The notes under the pieces were generated by a model that did not search any database, had not been told where the DNA came from, and was given only the letters and a program-made list of their open reading frames with translations. From Actinomycetota bacterium (lineage in GTDB: Bacteria > Actinomycetota > Acidimicrobiia > Acidimicrobiales > BP-101), in assembly GCA_030838265.1 (NCBI GenBank), contig JAUTXA010000235.1:1-10370 (forward strand): a DNA stretch of 10,370 bases. Reading direction: 5' to 3'. The position numbers were made by a program, and so were the translations under genes. Below, one piece after another: positions 1-7,229 of the stretch (position 1 is the stretch's first letter; each line of letters opens with the position of its first letter).

Positions 1-2
1 CT

Positions 3-251
3 CGGATCTGGCATGCCTACATGCAGCTCGCGCTCGAGGGCGTCCCGTCGGTGGCGTTCCCCCGTCCCGATTCGTCAGAGATCCCTCGGGGCCGTTACAT
101 CCGCGACAGCGGGCGGTCCTCGACCTACTCGACGACCAAGACGACCTATCGCTACGGGCGGCCCACGGTGACCTCGAAGCGGAAGACGAGCTCGACCAGC
201 CCGCCCATCACGGTCTCGTCCGGCACCGGCGCGCCAGGCAAGAAGCACTGA
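3..251 (+). CDS. Penicillin-binding protein (class A, bifunctional), C-terminal fragment
   Basis: This is the 3' end of a gene that begins upstream of the window; about 82 codons are visible, in the frame starting at base 3. The first residues read RIWHAYMQLALEGVPSVAF and are followed by a proline-rich stretch. That pattern matches the end of the transpeptidase domain of class A penicillin-binding proteins, where a Trp and a Phe/Tyr-Met pair precede 'AL.G.P...F..P'. Such proteins polymerise and cross-link peptidoglycan outside the membrane. After this segment comes a Ser/Thr/Arg/Lys-rich tail of about 50 residues ending in GKKH, of the low-complexity kind common at the end of actinobacterial PBPs. 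The catalytic Ser and KTG motifs lie outside the window and cannot be checked. Its TGA overlaps the ATG of the next gene (TGATG), implying co-transcription and translational coupling. The family call rests on a short segment. Confidence 0.68.
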   Translation, partial: RIWHAYMQLALEGVPSVAFPRPDSSEIPRGRYIRDSGRSSTYSTTKTTYRYGRPTVTSKRKTSSTSPPITVSSGTGAPGKKH

Positions 252-970
252 TGGCGGGGGCCGCCCTCGAGGCGCTCATGACGCTGCAGGATCACGACAC
301 CACGCTCGACCAGCTCCGCCACCGCCGCGATCACCTCCCCGAGCGCGAACAGCTCGCCGAAGCCGAGCGCCAGCTGGCCGACATCGACCGCACCGGTGCC
401 GCCCTCGGGGCTCAGCGGGACGTCGTCGCCCAACGTCAGAGTGAGGTCGAAGCGCAGCTGGCCGCCACCGAGGGCCGGATCGCCGAGCTCGACAAGCGCA
501 TGTACTCCGGGACGGTGACGGCGTCGAAGGATCTCCAGGCCATGGCTGAAGAGGTCACCCACCTCAAGGGCCGCCAGTCGACGCTCGAGGACGGCGTACT
601 CGAGGCCATGGCCGAGCGCGAGCCGTTCGACTCCGAGCTCGAAGCTCTGGCCGCCCAGCGGGCCGAGCTCGACGCCCGCGCCGAGACCCTGCTGGCGGCG
701 ATCGCCGAGGCCGAGGTGGCCATCGATGCTGAGATCGAGGCCGAGATGGCGGCGCGGTCGTCATCGTCCGCCCCTGTCCCCGAGGCCCTCATGGCTCAGT
801 ACGAGCGGCTGCGCCAGCGGCTGGGTGGCGTGGGGGCGGCGAGGGTCGAGCACGGGCGCTGCATGGGCTGCCACCTCGACCTGTCAGCCACCGAGATCGA
901 CAGGCTGAAGCACCAAGGCGACGACGTGGTCGCCACCTGCGAGCAGTGCGGCCGCATCCTGGTGCCCTAG
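251..970 (+). CDS. C4-type zinc ribbon protein with N-terminal coiled coil
   Basis: A 239-residue protein. Residues from about 10 to 190 are rich in Glu, Ala, Leu, Arg and Gln in heptad-like spacing and should form a long antiparallel coiled coil. The C-terminus carries two CxxC pairs, C204/C207 (CMGC) and C230/C233 (CEQC), 22 residues apart, which make a zinc ribbon. This is the architecture of the COG1579/zf-RING_7 family, and the length is typical. The family is widespread in actinobacteria (mycobacterial Rv2229c is a member), with a proposed but unsettled role in nucleic-acid or protein binding. The start is the ATG overlapping the stop of the PBP gene, so translation is probably coupled; no strong Shine-Dalgarno is visible. 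The stop codon directly abuts the TTG of the next gene. The family call is firm and the molecular function is not known. Confidence 0.9.
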   Translation: MAGAALEALMTLQDHDTTLDQLRHRRDHLPEREQLAEAERQLADIDRTGAALGAQRDVVAQRQSEVEAQLAATEGRIAELDKRMYSGTVTASKDLQAMAEEVTHLKGRQSTLEDGVLEAMAEREPFDSELEALAAQRAELDARAETLLAAIAEAEVAIDAEIEAEMAARSSSSAPVPEALMAQYERLRQRLGGVGAARVEHGRCMGCHLDLSATEIDRLKHQGDDVVATCEQCGRILVP

Positions 971-1480
971 TTGCTGCTCTGGTTCGCGGGCGGGTCGTTC
1001 GCCATCGTCTGGCAGGTCTTCCGCGACACGGCGATCGACTACCGCCTGGTGATGCTGGGGGCCATCCTGCCCGACGTCGTGGATTGGCCGTTCGGTGGCG
1101 CCCGCGTCTTCCACACCTTGCTGGCCAGCGTGGTGCTGTTGTTCGCGGTGATGGCTCTCACCGGCCGCCGCCGGGCCCTCCGCCGCCGGCTCCTGGCGCT
1201 ACCGATCGGGACCTTCCTGCACCTGGTCCTCGACGCCATGTGGACGCGGGCCCACATCTTCTGGTGGCCGTTCCTCGGCCGCCATTTCAACGGTCATGGC
1301 CTCCCGAGCTTCTCTCACCCGGTGGCGGGTCTGGTGGTCGAGGAGCTCGCCGGCGCCGCACTGCTGGTATGGGCTTATCGCCGCTTCCGCCTGGCCGAGC
1401 CGGCCCGCCGATCGACGTTCCTGCGGACCGGTCGGCTGGGGCGAGACCTGGCCGATCCGGCGCCGGAAGCGGGACAGTAG
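971..1480 (+). CDS. Small membrane protein, DUF457/YdjM-like putative metal-dependent hydrolase
   Basis: A 169-residue, largely hydrophobic protein with about four membrane segments: near residues 1-15, 50-66, 77-90 and 114-132. The sequence contains LPDVVD in the N-terminal third, an FHTLL segment, and FLHLVLDAMW followed by WWPF. Conserved Asp and His residues in such a setting are the hallmark of the membrane-bound YdjM/DUF457 family annotated as metal-dependent hydrolases; the reaction is not established. The chosen start is the TTG immediately after the stop of the zinc-ribbon gene (TAGTTG, same frame). It is preferred because LLWFAGG and the following residues look like a genuine conserved N-terminus. 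A later in-frame GTG near 1049 would remove the first hydrophobic segment. The C-terminal 35 residues are Arg-rich and probably cytoplasmic. It is likely translated by coupling or re-initiation within the same operon. Confidence 0.75.
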   Translation: MLLWFAGGSFAIVWQVFRDTAIDYRLVMLGAILPDVVDWPFGGARVFHTLLASVVLLFAVMALTGRRRALRRRLLALPIGTFLHLVLDAMWTRAHIFWWPFLGRHFNGHGLPSFSHPVAGLVVEELAGAALLVWAYRRFRLAEPARRSTFLRTGRLGRDLADPAPEAGQ

Positions 1481-1490
1481 GTTCGGCCCG

Positions 1491-2063
1491 GTGCTGATCT
1501 TGGCCCGCCACGGGCAGACGGCGGCCAACGCTTCGGGCCTCTTGCTCGGTCGCAACGACGTCGACCTGAACGAGGTCGGCCGGGGTCAGGCCACCGCGGT
1601 CGGCCGGGCCCTCGCCGGCGCCACCCGGGTGATCTCGAGTCCGCTGTTGCGGGCCCGCAGGACGGCCGAGGCGATCGGCCTCCCGGTCGAGATCGACGAT
1701 CGGTGGATCGAGGTCGACTACGGCATCTACGACGGCGAGCCGCTGGCGGACGTTCCCCGCGAGGTGTGGGAGCACTGGCGCCACGATCCCGAGTGGTGCC
1801 CGCCGGAGGGCGAGTCCATGGCGTCAGTGGGCCGACGGGTCCGGGAAGCCTGTGACGGGCTGGTCGAGGCGGCTTCGGCGAGTGACGTGGTCGTGGTCAG
1901 CCATGTCTCGCCCATCAAGGCGGCTGTCACCTGGGCGCTCGGCGTCGGTGACGAGGCCACGTGGCGGATGTTCCTCGATGTGGCGTCGATCTCGCGGATC
2001 GGGGTGTCGGGGCGCGGGCCGTCGTTGCGTTCCTACAACGACTGCCATCACCTCGAGGGCTGA
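1491..2063 (+). CDS. Histidine phosphatase family protein (phosphoglycerate mutase-like)
   Basis: A 190-residue protein of the histidine phosphatase superfamily. The signature LARHGQT sits at the N-terminus, with R6 and the nucleophile H7. R54 lies in SSPLLRARRTAEA, E74 in WIEVDYG is the likely acid/base, and H138 in VVSHVSP is the second catalytic His. All core catalytic residues are therefore present, so an active phosphomonoesterase is expected; substrate unknown. The length matches single-domain CobC/PhoE-like members. I chose GTG at 1491 because the RHG motif normally lies within the first ten residues. The frame stays open upstream to 1296, but that stretch overlaps the preceding gene and looks like a shadow. 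It starts 10 bases after the membrane-protein stop, consistent with the same operon. It ends 4 bases from the stop of the convergent helicase gene. Unlike mycobacterial Rv2228c, no RNase H domain is fused to it. Confidence 0.88.
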   Translation: MLILARHGQTAANASGLLLGRNDVDLNEVGRGQATAVGRALAGATRVISSPLLRARRTAEAIGLPVEIDDRWIEVDYGIYDGEPLADVPREVWEHWRHDPEWCPPEGESMASVGRRVREACDGLVEAASASDVVVVSHVSPIKAAVTWALGVGDEATWRMFLDVASISRIGVSGRGPSLRSYNDCHHLEG

Positions 2064-2067
2064 GGAG

Positions 2068-3387
2068 CTAGCGGCGAGGCTGGCGGCGCGGTCCGCCGGG
2101 CGCGCTGCCCCGACGGTCGCTGCGAGCGCTGCCGGGACGGCCCGGCTTCGAGTAGCCCGATGACTTCGACGACGTCGAGGCCTTGGGGCTGGTCGACACG
2201 TGGCCGGGCTTGCCGTAGCGGGTGGGCCTGGCCGGACGGGCCTCATGGGAGGCGACCGGACGGCGCTCGGCCGCGGTGACGTCGGGAGCGGTGAGCTCCT
2301 GGGGCAAGCCCAGCTGGCGCTGCATGGTCTTGATCGATCGGCGCATGTCGTGGGGGATGAGAGACACGACGGTGCCCGACGCGCCGGCCCGACCGGTGCG
2401 TCCCGAGCGGTGCACATAGTCCTTGTGGTCGGCCGGCGGGTCGAAATGGACGACGCAGGGCACGTCGTCGACGTGGATGCCTCGGGCCGCGACGTCGGTG
2501 GCGACCAGGGCGCGCACGTGGCCGCGGGCGAAGGCGGCGAGGGCCCGCTCCCGCTGGGACTGCGAGCGGTTGCCGTGGATGGCGACGGCTTCGATGCCGT
2601 TGGCCGACAGCTGATGCACGAGGCGGTCAGCGCCGTGCTTGGTGCGGCAGAAGACAATGGCTCGGTCGTGACGCTGGAGCAGACCGGTGGTGATCTGCAC
2701 CCGCTCGGCCCGTTCCGCCTCCCAGAAGTGGTGGGCCACCTCGCTGCGATCGTCCTCGGGGGGAGCGACGTCGTGACGGCTCGGGTTGTTCTGGTACTTG
2801 CGGATGAGGACGTCGACGTCGCCGTCGAGGGTGGCCGAGAAGAGCAGCGTCTGACGCTCGGCCTGGGTGGCGTCGAGCAGTCGCTTCACCGCAGGCAGGA
2901 AGCCCATGTCGGCCATGCGGTCGGCCTCGTCGATGACGACGACGCCCACGTCGCGCAGGCTGACCTCGCGTCGCTCGATGAGATCCTCGAGGCGGCCGGG
3001 GCAGGCGACGAGGATGTCGACGCCCTTTCGCAGCGCCCGGCGCTGGCCCTCGTAGCCCGTCCCGCCATAGACGCACGCGACGGTGCGCTTGCGCAGGGCG
3101 GCGATGGGCTGCAGCTCCTTCATGACCTGGGCGGCGAGCTCACGCGTCGGCACGAGCACGAGTCCGGTGGGCCGCTTGGCCACAGCTTGGTTGACGGCCA
3201 GGACGAGGGGGATCCCGAAGGCGAGGGTTTTGCCTGAGCCGGTGGGCGCCTTGCCGCAGAGGTCGCGGCCGGCCAGGCCATCGGCCAGGGCGGCGGCCTG
3301 GATGGGGAAGGGGGCGGTGATGCCCCGCTTGTTCAGCAGGGTGACTACGTCAGCGGGCACGCCGACATCGGCGAAGGACAACGACAC
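2068..3387 (-). CDS. DEAD-box ATP-dependent RNA helicase
   Basis: A 439-residue helicase with all SF2 DEAD-box motifs in order: Q motif (Q30), motif I APTGSGKT (47-54), Ia PTRELA (80-85), GG (108-109), Ib CPGR (129-132, with Cys where Thr is usual), II DEAD (153-156), III SAT (184-186), IV AIVFCRT, V ATDVAARGIHV, and VI HRSGRTGRAG. It should unwind or remodel RNA duplexes with ATP, as in ribosome assembly, mRNA decay or cold adaptation. After the second RecA-like domain comes a basic, disordered tail of about 65 residues rich in Ser, Arg, Gly, Pro and Lys (YGKPG, YSKPG), typical of RNA-binding tails in RhlE/CsdA-type actinobacterial helicases. The start is a GTG preceded by GGAG seven bases upstream, in a leader that can fold into two hairpins. 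It ends 4 bases from the histidine phosphatase stop. The exact subfamily cannot be fixed by eye. Confidence 0.95.
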   Translation of the reverse strand: MSLSFADVGVPADVVTLLNKRGITAPFPIQAAALADGLAGRDLCGKAPTGSGKTLAFGIPLVLAVNQAVAKRPTGLVLVPTRELAAQVMKELQPIAALRKRTVACVYGGTGYEGQRRALRKGVDILVACPGRLEDLIERREVSLRDVGVVVIDEADRMADMGFLPAVKRLLDATQAERQTLLFSATLDGDVDVLIRKYQNNPSRHDVAPPEDDRSEVAHHFWEAERAERVQITTGLLQRHDRAIVFCRTKHGADRLVHQLSANGIEAVAIHGNRSQSQRERALAAFARGHVRALVATDVAARGIHVDDVPCVVHFDPPADHKDYVHRSGRTGRAGASGTVVSLIPHDMRRSIKTMQRQLGLPQELTAPDVTAAERRPVASHEARPARPTRYGKPGHVSTSPKASTSSKSSGYSKPGRPGSARSDRRGSAPGGPRRQPRR

Positions 3388-3445
3388 GGAAAAGCTCCAA
3401 TCGAGCGGTGAAGAAGGCCGACTCGAGCTTGTTCTCGTGAGGCCC

Positions 3446-3504
3446 GCCGGCTCTCTTGGAGCCGGAGTGGTCGCCCCGACCGGCGGGGCGACTCGCTCAG
3501 TGTA
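3446..3504 (-). promoter_or_regulatory. Helicase leader: -10-like box and two stable hairpins
   Basis: The 142 bases between the lipoprotein stop and the helicase start hold two perfect inverted repeats. One has 9-bp arms (3470-3478 and 3484-3492, loop ACCGG); the other has 7-bp arms (3447-3453 and 3459-3465, loop TCTTG). On the - strand, TACACT lies at 3504-3499, a good -10 box, which would start RNA near 3492 at the base of the first hairpin. No convincing -35 is seen. The hairpins could be a structured 5' leader controlling the RNA helicase, or a terminator for the lipoprotein gene; there is no T-tract. The inverted repeats are certain, the role is inferred. Confidence 0.4.
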
Positions 3505-3529
3505 GGTGATCGAACAGGTGAACCCCTAC

Positions 3530-4342
3530 TTAGTGGCGGACACCGGTCACCGTGAAGCGCTCGACACCCTTGAGGTGCCCGCCCGTTGAGGCCGCGATGG
3601 TGAGGACTGAGTCGGTCGCTCCGCTGTAGCTCACGGTGGCGTGCCAATCGCTGTCGTCGCCGCCCGCGGGCTGGCAGCAGAAGGTACCGATGGCCGACGA
3701 GGACGAGATCTGACGCACGAAGACCTTGATGTTCTCGTCGACGCCGGTGATCTTGCCGCCGACCGTGGCGGGGGAGTGCACGGTTGCGCCGTAGGCAGGC
3801 GAGGTCAGCGAGAAGTCGGTGTCATCGGTGCCCGCCACCTCCCACGGTGCGTCCGACCCCGAGCCCCACTTGAAGAGGTGGACGACCGCCGCGGTGTGCT
3901 TGACGCCGTTCGGGTTCACGAAGCCAACCCCGACGTGGGCGCCGCTCGCGTTCGTCGTCGTGCCCGTCACCGTGTCGATCTCGCCGTAGCCCAGATACCC
4001 CTTGGCGAACGAGAGGGCGGTCTCGCCGGCGTCCAGGTGCCAGGGCTGATGGCCGCCCGATCGGTAGTCGGCTTGCCAGTCGGAGGCCTCCGTCGAGGTG
4101 CGGAACGGCCAGAGGGGCAGGTTCGCCGAGGTCGATGACGTCGACCTGGTGGTGGGGCCGGTCGGCGCGACCGTGGTGGCCGAACCCGGCGCCGCGGTGG
4201 TGGACGGTGCCGACGCCAGAGTGGTCGTCGTCTTGGGGGGCGCCTTGGTGGCAACGCGACGGGACGAGCCGCACGCACCGGCCACGAGGAGCACGATTGC
4301 CGCGGTCGCCACCGCTCCGATGCTGCGCTGTCCGGTCCTCAT
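3530..4342 (-). CDS. Secreted lipoprotein with Thr/Ser-rich linker and Gmad2-like immunoglobulin-type domain
   Basis: A 270-residue protein. Residues 1-24 form a lipoprotein signal: basic MRTGQR, a hydrophobic core, then VAGAC with C24 as the lipidated Cys. About 45 residues of Thr, Ser, Ala and Pro follow, a flexible cell-wall-spanning linker. A globular part begins at LPLWPF and includes DWQADY, PWHLD and an FAKGYLGYG segment. The last ~95 residues contain FSLTSPAYGATVHSPATVGG and end VERFTVTGVRH, a beta-rich pattern resembling the Gmad2 (PF10648) domain of extracellular and spore-germination proteins. An adjacent Cys pair (TFCCQP) lies in this domain. The ATG at 4342 is chosen because GAGGGGG precedes it at normal spacing and the signal peptide starts there. 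The frame stays open further upstream, but only as antisense to the methyltransferase. It is probably anchored outside the membrane; the function is unknown. Confidence 0.78.
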   Translation of the reverse strand: MRTGQRSIGAVATAAIVLLVAGACGSSRRVATKAPPKTTTTLASAPSTTAAPGSATTVAPTGPTTRSTSSTSANLPLWPFRTSTEASDWQADYRSGGHQPWHLDAGETALSFAKGYLGYGEIDTVTGTTTNASGAHVGVGFVNPNGVKHTAAVVHLFKWGSGSDAPWEVAGTDDTDFSLTSPAYGATVHSPATVGGKITGVDENIKVFVRQISSSSAIGTFCCQPAGGDDSDWHATVSYSGATDSVLTIAASTGGHLKGVERFTVTGVRH

Positions 4343-4432
4343 GGCAAGCCCCCTCTTCTCGGCGCCGTCACCACCAACAGACGCCGGTGCCCTCTGAAAG
4401 GTTGACGCGAGCGTTCGACTAGACCTGCCGCC

Positions 4433-5437
4433 GTGGCCGAAGACAGCGGTGCGGGCGCTCGACTGTGGCAGCTCGCCGATCTCGTGACGCCGATGGCGGT
4501 GCGGGTGGCGGCAACTCTGCACGTCGCCGACCACATCGCGGGCGGCCGACGGACGGCCACCACGATGGCGGCGGCGGAGAGCGTCGAGGCCGACGTCCTC
4601 GACCGGGTCCTCCGCCACCTCGTGTCGGTTGGCGTCCTCGGCCGCGACGACGATGGCGGGTACGCGCTGGGCTCGGCGGGGGAGTTCCTGGCCGAGGGCC
4701 ATCCCTGGGGGCTGCGCGCCCTGCTCGACATAGAGGGCGGGATCGGTCGAGCCGAGCTGGCCTTTGTCCACCTGCTGCATTCGGTGCGCACGGGTGAGGC
4801 CGGCTTCCCCCTGCTCTACGGTCGCGGGTTCTGGGAGGACATGGCTTCGGACGCGACGCGCACGGCGTCCTACGACGCCCAGATGGGGGCCGATGCGAGG
4901 CGTTGGGCGGCCCAGGTCGTCGATGCCTTGGATTGGGCCAGGTTCGGCTCGGTGATCGATGTCGGCGGAGGCAACGGAACCTTGCTCTCCTCCCTGCTCA
5001 TCGCTCACCCCGCGTTGCGGGGGACGGTCTTTGACCAGCCCGCCACGGCTGAGGCGGCGCGCATCACGCTGGCGTCGGCTGGCGTCGCCGATCGGGCCGA
5101 TGTCGTGGCCGGAAGCTTCTTCGACCCCTTGCCGCCCGGCGCCGGAGCGTATGTCCTTTGTGCCGTTCTTCACGACTGGCCCGACGACGGGGCCCGCGCC
5201 ATCCTGCGGCGCGCCGCCGAGGCGGCAGGGTCGACCGGCCGCGTCGTCGTCATCGAGAAGACGGGCGCCGGGGGTGAGTCGACCTCGACGGACATGGACC
5301 TGCGGGTGCTCATCCACTACGGCGCCCGCGAGCGGGGCGTGACGGAGCTGGTCGGGCTGGCGGCATCGGTCGGCCTCGACGTTGTCGCCGTCCACCCCGC
5401 GGGCGATATCTCGATCGTCGAGCTCAGGCCGACCTGA
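4433..5437 (+). CDS. SAM-dependent O-methyltransferase (PF00891 type)
   Basis: A 334-residue protein with two parts. The first ~110 residues form a winged-helix dimerisation region (a TMAAAESVEADVLDRVLRHL segment, then VGVLGR and DGGYAL). A Rossmann methyltransferase domain follows, with motif I VIDVGGGNG (D176-G182) binding S-adenosylmethionine, FDQP at the end of strand two, and H247 in VLHDWPDD, the position of the catalytic base in plant and bacterial small-molecule O-methyltransferases. Near the C-terminus, TDMDLRVLIHYGARER matches the usual substrate-side helix. The length fits the hydroxyneurosporene/acetylserotonin/polyketide O-methyltransferase group. It should methylate a hydroxyl group on a small aromatic or polyketide-like molecule, but no biosynthetic partner gene lies nearby. 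The start is a GTG with no clear Shine-Dalgarno; a TAGACC box 7 bases upstream hints at leaderless transcription. Its stop abuts the stop of the DinB gene. Confidence 0.9.
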   Translation: MAEDSGAGARLWQLADLVTPMAVRVAATLHVADHIAGGRRTATTMAAAESVEADVLDRVLRHLVSVGVLGRDDDGGYALGSAGEFLAEGHPWGLRALLDIEGGIGRAELAFVHLLHSVRTGEAGFPLLYGRGFWEDMASDATRTASYDAQMGADARRWAAQVVDALDWARFGSVIDVGGGNGTLLSSLLIAHPALRGTVFDQPATAEAARITLASAGVADRADVVAGSFFDPLPPGAGAYVLCAVLHDWPDDGARAILRRAAEAAGSTGRVVVIEKTGAGGESTSTDMDLRVLIHYGARERGVTELVGLAASVGLDVVAVHPAGDISIVELRPT

Positions 5438-5959
5438 TCAGCGGCCGATCCGGCCGTCGAGCAGCTCGCGGGTGATGTCCATGTGGCCGACGTGGCGGGC
5501 CGTCTCCTCGAGCAGGTGACCCACGACCCAGCGCAAGGTCGTGGGCCGAATCGGTGCTGCCGAGGGGAGGTCGAACGACGGGGCCCCGTCGAGGACGGCA
5601 TCGGCGGCGGCCGTCTCCGCTCGGTAGAAGGCGATCACGTCGCCGACCGACCAATCATCGGGCAGCGTGAACATGTGCTGTCGCCACGACATGTCCATGG
5701 GCTCGCCCGCGAAGACGGCGCGGAGCCAGAGCCGCTCGGCGTAGCCCAGGTGGACAACGATCACGCCGAGCGAGTTGGCGGTCGGAGCCGGCTTCCATCG
5801 GAGCTGCTCGTCGTCGAGATCCTCGAGCTTGAAGATGGCGCTCTCCCGCAGATGCTGGAGCCATCCGCGCGCCATGGGCATCTCATCGGCTGGTTCCGAC
5901 TCGGCCGGCCTCGGGACCCGCAGCTCCGGCGGGGTCTCCTTGGCGGGGTGCTCAGACAT
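5438..5959 (-). CDS. DinB/DUF664 family four-helix protein
   Basis: A 173-residue protein of the DinB/DUF664 four-helix-bundle family. NSLGVIVVHLGYAERLWL contains H70 at the usual metal-binding place in helix two, and the C-terminal helix reads EETARHVGHMDITRELLDG, with H156 and H159 as further candidate ligands. In actinobacteria this family includes mycothiol-dependent metalloenzymes such as maleylpyruvate isomerase and thiol transferases. The substrate here is unknown, and mycothiol use is inferred from the family. Residues 1-28 form a Pro/Glu-rich extension ahead of the domain, which starts near GWLQHLRES. An internal ATG at Met27 or Met29 could be the true start, though the ATG at 5959 is the longest clean choice. 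It has no gap from the convergent methyltransferase, and the two genes need not be related in function. Confidence 0.87.
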   Translation of the reverse strand: MSEHPAKETPPELRVPRPAESEPADEMPMARGWLQHLRESAIFKLEDLDDEQLRWKPAPTANSLGVIVVHLGYAERLWLRAVFAGEPMDMSWRQHMFTLPDDWSVGDVIAFYRAETAAADAVLDGAPSFDLPSAAPIRPTTLRWVVGHLLEETARHVGHMDITRELLDGRIGR

Positions 5960-6060
5960 GCCTGCACGCTGCCCGTCCCCGCACGCGGCGTCAAGCGCAA
6001 AGGCTTGGGGCGCAGCCTGGACTAGACAGATCGCCGACCGCGAGACGAGTGGGGACGAAC

Positions 6061-7218
6061 ATGCAAGAGATCGCGCTCCGTGATGGGCCCGTCGAGCTGG
6101 TGGGCGCCCTCGAGATCGTCGAGTCGGAGTCGGGGATCTCGGCCCGTCGGCTGCCGGGCTGGACGCGCCCGCAGATCCCCGACCTGTTCATGGACGCAGT
6201 CGTCGGCATGCCGTCAGGCGTGCGGGCTCGCTTTCGAACCGATGCCACCACCATCGGGCTCGACGTCATGATCACCCACCTGCGGATCCTTCCGGAACCG
6301 CTCATGCCGTCGGCCTTCGATCTCGTGGTGGACGGTGAGCTCGGGGGGCAGGTGTTCAGCACCGACGGCACCGTCCTCACCATCGACATGGCCGACCGCG
6401 ACGCCGTCAGTCTCGATCACGGCGAGCCGACGACGATTCAGTTCTCCGAGTTGGCGCCAGGGGACAAGACGATCGAGATCTGGCTCCCGCAGCGCTCGAG
6501 CGTCGAGCTGCGAGGACTGCGAGTGAACGCCGGCGCCTCTGTCCAGCACGCGCCTCCGCCGACGAGGCGAAGGTGGGTCCACCACGGCAGCTCGATCAGT
6601 CATTGCATCGAGGCGGCCTCCCCGACGACGACATGGCCGGCGGTCGCCGCTCGCCTCGGCGGGGTCGAGCTCACCAGCCTCGGCTTTGGCGGGCAATGCA
6701 TGCTCGACGCCTTCGTGGCCCGCACCATCCGAGACCTCGAGGCCGACGTGATCAGCCTCAAGGTGGGCATCAACGTCGTCAACGGGGACACCCTGCGAGA
6801 GCGGACCTTCGGGCCCGCGGTCCACGGCTTCCTCGACACGGTGAGGGAGGGCCACCCCCTCACGCCCATCCTGGTCGTCTCGCCGATCTACTGCCCGAGC
6901 GCCGAGGCCCATCCCGGCCCCACCGTCATGAACGAGCACGGCAAGTTCGTGACCATCGCGGGGATGGACGAGATGCGCGCCACCTGCCTGACACTGGTGA
7001 AGGTCCGTCGGATGCTGGCCGAGATCGTCGACCGCCGTCGAGGGATCGGCGACGCCAACCTGCACTACCTCGACGGGCTGGAGCTCTTTGGCGCGGGCGA
7101 CGCTGATGACCTTCCCGACGACCTGCACCCCAACGCGGCCGGCTACGTCCGCATGGGCGAGCGCTTCGCCGAGCTGGCCTTCTCACCCGGTCGGCCGCTC
7201 GCCCCCGCCGCCGGCTGA
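6061..7218 (+). CDS. SGNH/GDSL hydrolase with N-terminal beta domain
   Basis: A 385-residue protein in two parts. Residues 1-165 are beta-rich with short acidic loops and resemble the jelly-roll or SGNH_hydro_N domain found ahead of esterases. Residues 170-380 are an SGNH hydrolase. Block I is HHGSSIS, with S178 the likely nucleophile in place of GDS. Block II includes GFGGQC, block III is KVGIN with the oxyanion Asn, and block V is DDLHPN with D353 and H356. This full catalytic set predicts an active esterase or lipase, perhaps deacetylating a carbohydrate or small ester. No signal peptide is seen, so it is probably cytoplasmic. I chose ATG 6061 over the in-frame GTG at 6049 because GGGGA lies five bases before the ATG. 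It stands alone on its strand and converges with the acidic protein gene 11 bases downstream. Confidence 0.86.
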   Translation: MQEIALRDGPVELVGALEIVESESGISARRLPGWTRPQIPDLFMDAVVGMPSGVRARFRTDATTIGLDVMITHLRILPEPLMPSAFDLVVDGELGGQVFSTDGTVLTIDMADRDAVSLDHGEPTTIQFSELAPGDKTIEIWLPQRSSVELRGLRVNAGASVQHAPPPTRRRWVHHGSSISHCIEAASPTTTWPAVAARLGGVELTSLGFGGQCMLDAFVARTIRDLEADVISLKVGINVVNGDTLRERTFGPAVHGFLDTVREGHPLTPILVVSPIYCPSAEAHPGPTVMNEHGKFVTIAGMDEMRATCLTLVKVRRMLAEIVDRRRGIGDANLHYLDGLELFGAGDADDLPDDLHPNAAGYVRMGERFAELAFSPGRPLAPAAG

Positions 7219-7229
7219 GGCGCCTCGGA

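Noticed and set aside
2..250. Open frame continuous with the zinc-ribbon protein upstream of its ATG
   Set aside because: The frame at base 3 gives a recognisable PBP C-terminus ending at the TGATG overlap, and the other frame reads as His/Arg-rich filler.
2082..2109. GC-rich 9-bp stem (one G-T pair, 10-base loop) after the phosphatase stop, as a terminator
   Set aside because: It has no T-tract and lies in the coding region of the helicase's Arg/Gly/Pro-rich tail, where such repeats arise easily.
2200..3237. 345-codon + strand ORF opposite the helicase
   Set aside because: A shadow ORF in GC-rich DNA; the helicase on the other strand has every family motif and this frame shows none.
4402..4425. 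TTGACG and TAGACC as a -35/-10 promoter for the methyltransferase
   Set aside because: The spacing is only 12 bases, too short for a standard promoter; TAGACC alone may serve a leaderless start but is not convincing.
4343..5395. Upstream extension of the lipoprotein frame giving a 621-codon ORF on the - strand
   Set aside because: This part is antisense to the methyltransferase. The signal peptide, lipobox and ribosome site all place the true start at 4342.
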